The notes under the pieces are model-generated. The model was not told the DNA's origin. It saw only the letters and a list, made by a program, of their open reading frames with translations, and did not search any database. The position numbers were made by a program, and so were the translations under genes. A DNA stretch of 64,000 bases, taken from the NCBI GenBank assembly GCA_902614085.1, contig CACMJS010000005.1, positions 1 through 64,000 on the forward strand, written 5' to 3'. Positions 62,540 to 64,000 of this stretch are shown here, piece by piece. The stretch comes from an uncultured Alphaproteobacteria bacterium. GTDB lineage: Bacteria; Pseudomonadota; Alphaproteobacteria; HIMB59; GCA-002718135. The first letter of the stretch is position 1, and each line of letters begins with the position of its first letter.

Positions 62540-63673
62540 TTAATCAGCCCCCATATTAATACCTGTTTTTAATTTCTTTTCCAAATACAAACTGTATCTA
62601 GACATTCCAAATGTGAATATAAAAAATACCAAACTTACAAAAAAGTAAATTTCATAAGATAAACCTAACCAATTGGTATCTGCTAAAGTACCTCTTCCAA
62701 TTCCTAATAAATCCAATATTCCTACAATAATAACTAAAGTTGTATCCTTAAATAAACCTATAGATGTGTTGACAATTGGTGGTATGGAAATTCTAATAGC
62801 TTGAGGAAGTATTATTAATAAATTCATTCTCCAATAAGACATCCCAAGTGATTTAGCAGCTTCATATTGACCAGGAGGTATTGCCTGTAGTCCTCCTCTT
62901 ATAACCTCTGCCATATAAGCGGATTGAAATAAAGTAACTGCAACAAGAACTCTTACCAAACCATCCATATCTATTCCTTCTGGTAAAAAAAGAGGAAGCA
63001 TTACCATTCCAAAGAATAATAAAGTTATAAGAGGAACACCTCTAATAAACTCAATAAACAATGTACACATCATGCTAATAACTGGTAACTTAGATCTTCG
63101 GCCTAAAGCCAACATAATTCCAATAGGAAAAGCTAATGCAATTCCAGTACAGCCTAAGACGAGTGTTACTAGAAGACCGCCCCATTTGTTAGTAGAGACT
63201 TCAGTAAATCCCAACCCGCCATTAAGTAAAAAATAAGCAATAATAGGAAAAATGTATGTAAAATATAAGAAGTACTTTCTATATGGAAGTTTTGCATACA
63301 AAAGAGGTAGTAGCGCAAAAGCTAACATCACATATGCTAAATTAACTCTCCAAACTTCAACCTTTGGATAAAATCCATAAATAAACTGATAAAACCTTAC
63401 ATATATAACTGCCCAACAAGCTCCACCATTTTCAGGATCTAAATTTCGTGAACACATTTCTTGGTTAGTAATTTGTTCACCAAGATAATTATATTTAAAG
63501 TCAGCTGAAAATATTGTCCAATCTAAAATCCAAGGAATAAACTGATACAAACAATAAATAACAAATAATGTTATTAATGAGTTTGTCCAATTGAAGAATA
63601 AATTTATTCGTAACCAACCAATAATACCTGTTGTTGCTACTGGTGGTTTTCTAACTTCATTCATTTCGTTCAT
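62540..63673 (-). CDS. aapM: general L-amino-acid ABC transporter permease AapM
   Basis: 377 residues, matching the long AapM form (ordinary polar amino-acid permeases are about 220). The N-terminal [20 protein letters not shown] is the AapM start. The C-terminal half is the HisM/GlnP fold with [20 protein letters not shown] and the ALGL-type EAA loop [20 protein letters not shown]. The ATG at 63673 overlaps the aapQ stop by 1 base. Confidence 0.94.
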   Translation of the reverse strand: MNEMNEVRKPPVATTGIIGWLRINLFFNWTNSLITLFVIYCLYQFIPWILDWTIFSADFKYNYLGEQITNQEMCSRNLDPENGGACWAVIYVRFYQFIYGFYPKVEVWRVNLAYVMLAFALLPLLYAKLPYRKYFLYFTYIFPIIAYFLLNGGLGFTEVSTNKWGGLLVTLVLGCTGIALAFPIGIMLALGRRSKLPVISMMCTLFIEFIRGVPLITLLFFGMVMLPLFLPEGIDMDGLVRVLVAVTLFQSAYMAEVIRGGLQAIPPGQYEAAKSLGMSYWRMNLLIILPQAIRISIPPIVNTSIGLFKDTTLVIIVGILDLLGIGRGTLADTNWLGLSYEIYFFVSLVFFIFTFGMSRYSLYLEKKLKTGINMGAD

Positions 63674-64000
63674 TACTTTTCCTTAAATTGTATACTTCTA
63701 TTATAAATGTTCATAAAGAAAGATATTGTCAGACTAATTGATAAATAAGTTGCCATAACAATTGCCATACATTCAATAGCTTGACCAGTTTGATTTAAAC
63801 TTATTCCTCCAAAACCGTGAACAAGGTCAGCATATCCGACAGCAATTCCTAAAGAAGAATTTTTAGTTAAGTTTAGATACTGACTTGTTAGTGGAGGGAC
63901 AATCACTCTAAGAGCTTGAGGTATAATGATTAGTCTCATAATCCATGTTTGTTTCAAGCCTATAGCAGCAGATGCCTCTCTTTGTCCTTTTGAGACAGAC
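63673..64000 (-). CDS. aapQ: general L-amino-acid ABC transporter permease AapQ (5' part beyond window)
   Basis: Only the C-terminal 108 residues are in the window. The frame stays open to the right edge, reading SKGQREASAAIGLKQTWIMR, the EAA loop (EASAAIGL), then LIIPQALRVIVPPLTSQYLN and LTKNSSLGIAVGYADLVH, typical of AapQ. An internal ATG at 63957 is not the real start. Pairs with AapM in the inner membrane. Confidence 0.92.
   Translation of the reverse strand, partial: SVSKGQREASAAIGLKQTWIMRLIIIPQALRVIVPPLTSQYLNLTKNSSLGIAVGYADLVHGFGGISLNQTGQAIECMAIVMATYLSISLTISFFMNIYNRSIQFKEK

Noticed and set aside
1-64000. CRISPR arrays, insertion sequences, prophage or long direct repeats
   Set aside because: No regularly spaced repeats, transposase, integrase or phage structural genes were seen on either strand.

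Overview
The window looks like a piece of a small, AT-rich, streamlined marine alphaproteobacterial genome. Four things point there: low GC throughout; almost no intergenic DNA, with convergent genes sharing stop codons; the alphaproteobacterial gene orders dgt-argS-(SPOR)-scpA-scpB-tatA-tatB-tatC-serS-pcm and pcm-like-tolC-popZ-valS; and an Aap-type general amino-acid ABC transporter together with a DmdA-like protein. A SAR11-like or HIMB59/AEGEAN-169-like organism fits best. That is inference from gene content, since no marker-gene phylogeny could be run. No insertion sequence, prophage, rRNA operon or CRISPR array is visible.

Layout. (1) 1-13.0 kb: a carbohydrate locus. A ten-gene minus-strand operon (12980 down to 2311) encodes a sugar-binding protein, a MalF-type permease, a MalG-type permease, a MalK-type ATPase, a GH127 beta-L-arabinofuranosidase, three further MalG-type permeases, a zinc alcohol dehydrogenase and a Gfo/Idh/MocA oxidoreductase. 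It is flanked by a PhyH dioxygenase and an edge-truncated GH51 alpha-L-arabinofuranosidase. Neither glycosidase has a signal peptide, so arabinosides are probably imported whole and cleaved in the cytoplasm. (2) 13.0-18.3 kb: a DmdA-like aminomethyltransferase-fold protein in an operon with two EamA exporters, a 56-residue membrane protein, a beta-hydroxyacid dehydrogenase and an MFS transporter. (3) 18.4-25.2 kb: a nine-gene plus-strand run with a class IV aminotransferase, a sulfotransferase-like P-loop protein, a hydratase, a DCC protein, a PsiE-like protein, a photolyase-like FAD protein, an ABC exporter pair and a second PhyH protein. (4) 25.2-30.4 kb: an SBF transporter, a YbgC-type thioesterase, an enolase-superfamily enzyme and a cysE / cysteine synthase / trans-sulfuration block.

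(5) 30.4-37.3 kb: a MazG-like hydrolase, the RseP-type protease, and a gcvT-gcvH-gcvP operon led by a tandem glycine riboswitch. Next come a nucleoside deaminase and a previously unmarked minus-strand structured RNA with three stem-loops, a terminator and a matching promoter. (6) 37.3-52.3 kb: anmK, a threonine dehydratase-like enzyme, a TerB-DnaJ membrane protein, small proteins, a cold-shock protein, rlmJ and a MATE pump. These are followed by the conserved cluster pcm-serS-tatCBA-scpBA-SPOR-like-argS-dgt (nagZ and surE are not at their usual places), an ErpA/IscA-like protein and xth. (7) 52.3-64 kb: ilvD, valS, popZ-like, a TolC-type channel, a degenerate Pcm, tRNA-Cys, tRNA-Asn, umuDC behind an alphaproteobacterial LexA box, alaX, and aapP-aapM-aapQ running off the right edge.

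The most unusual items are the four MalG-type permeases sharing one MalF, one MalK and one binding protein; the stem-loop RNA at 37058-37172; the photolyase-like protein with an apparently reversed domain order; and the adjacent aminotransferase and sulfotransferase-like genes. Apart from the LexA-related UmuD, no DNA-binding transcription factor was recognised in the 64 kb. No stretch over 300 bases lacks a gene or RNA feature.
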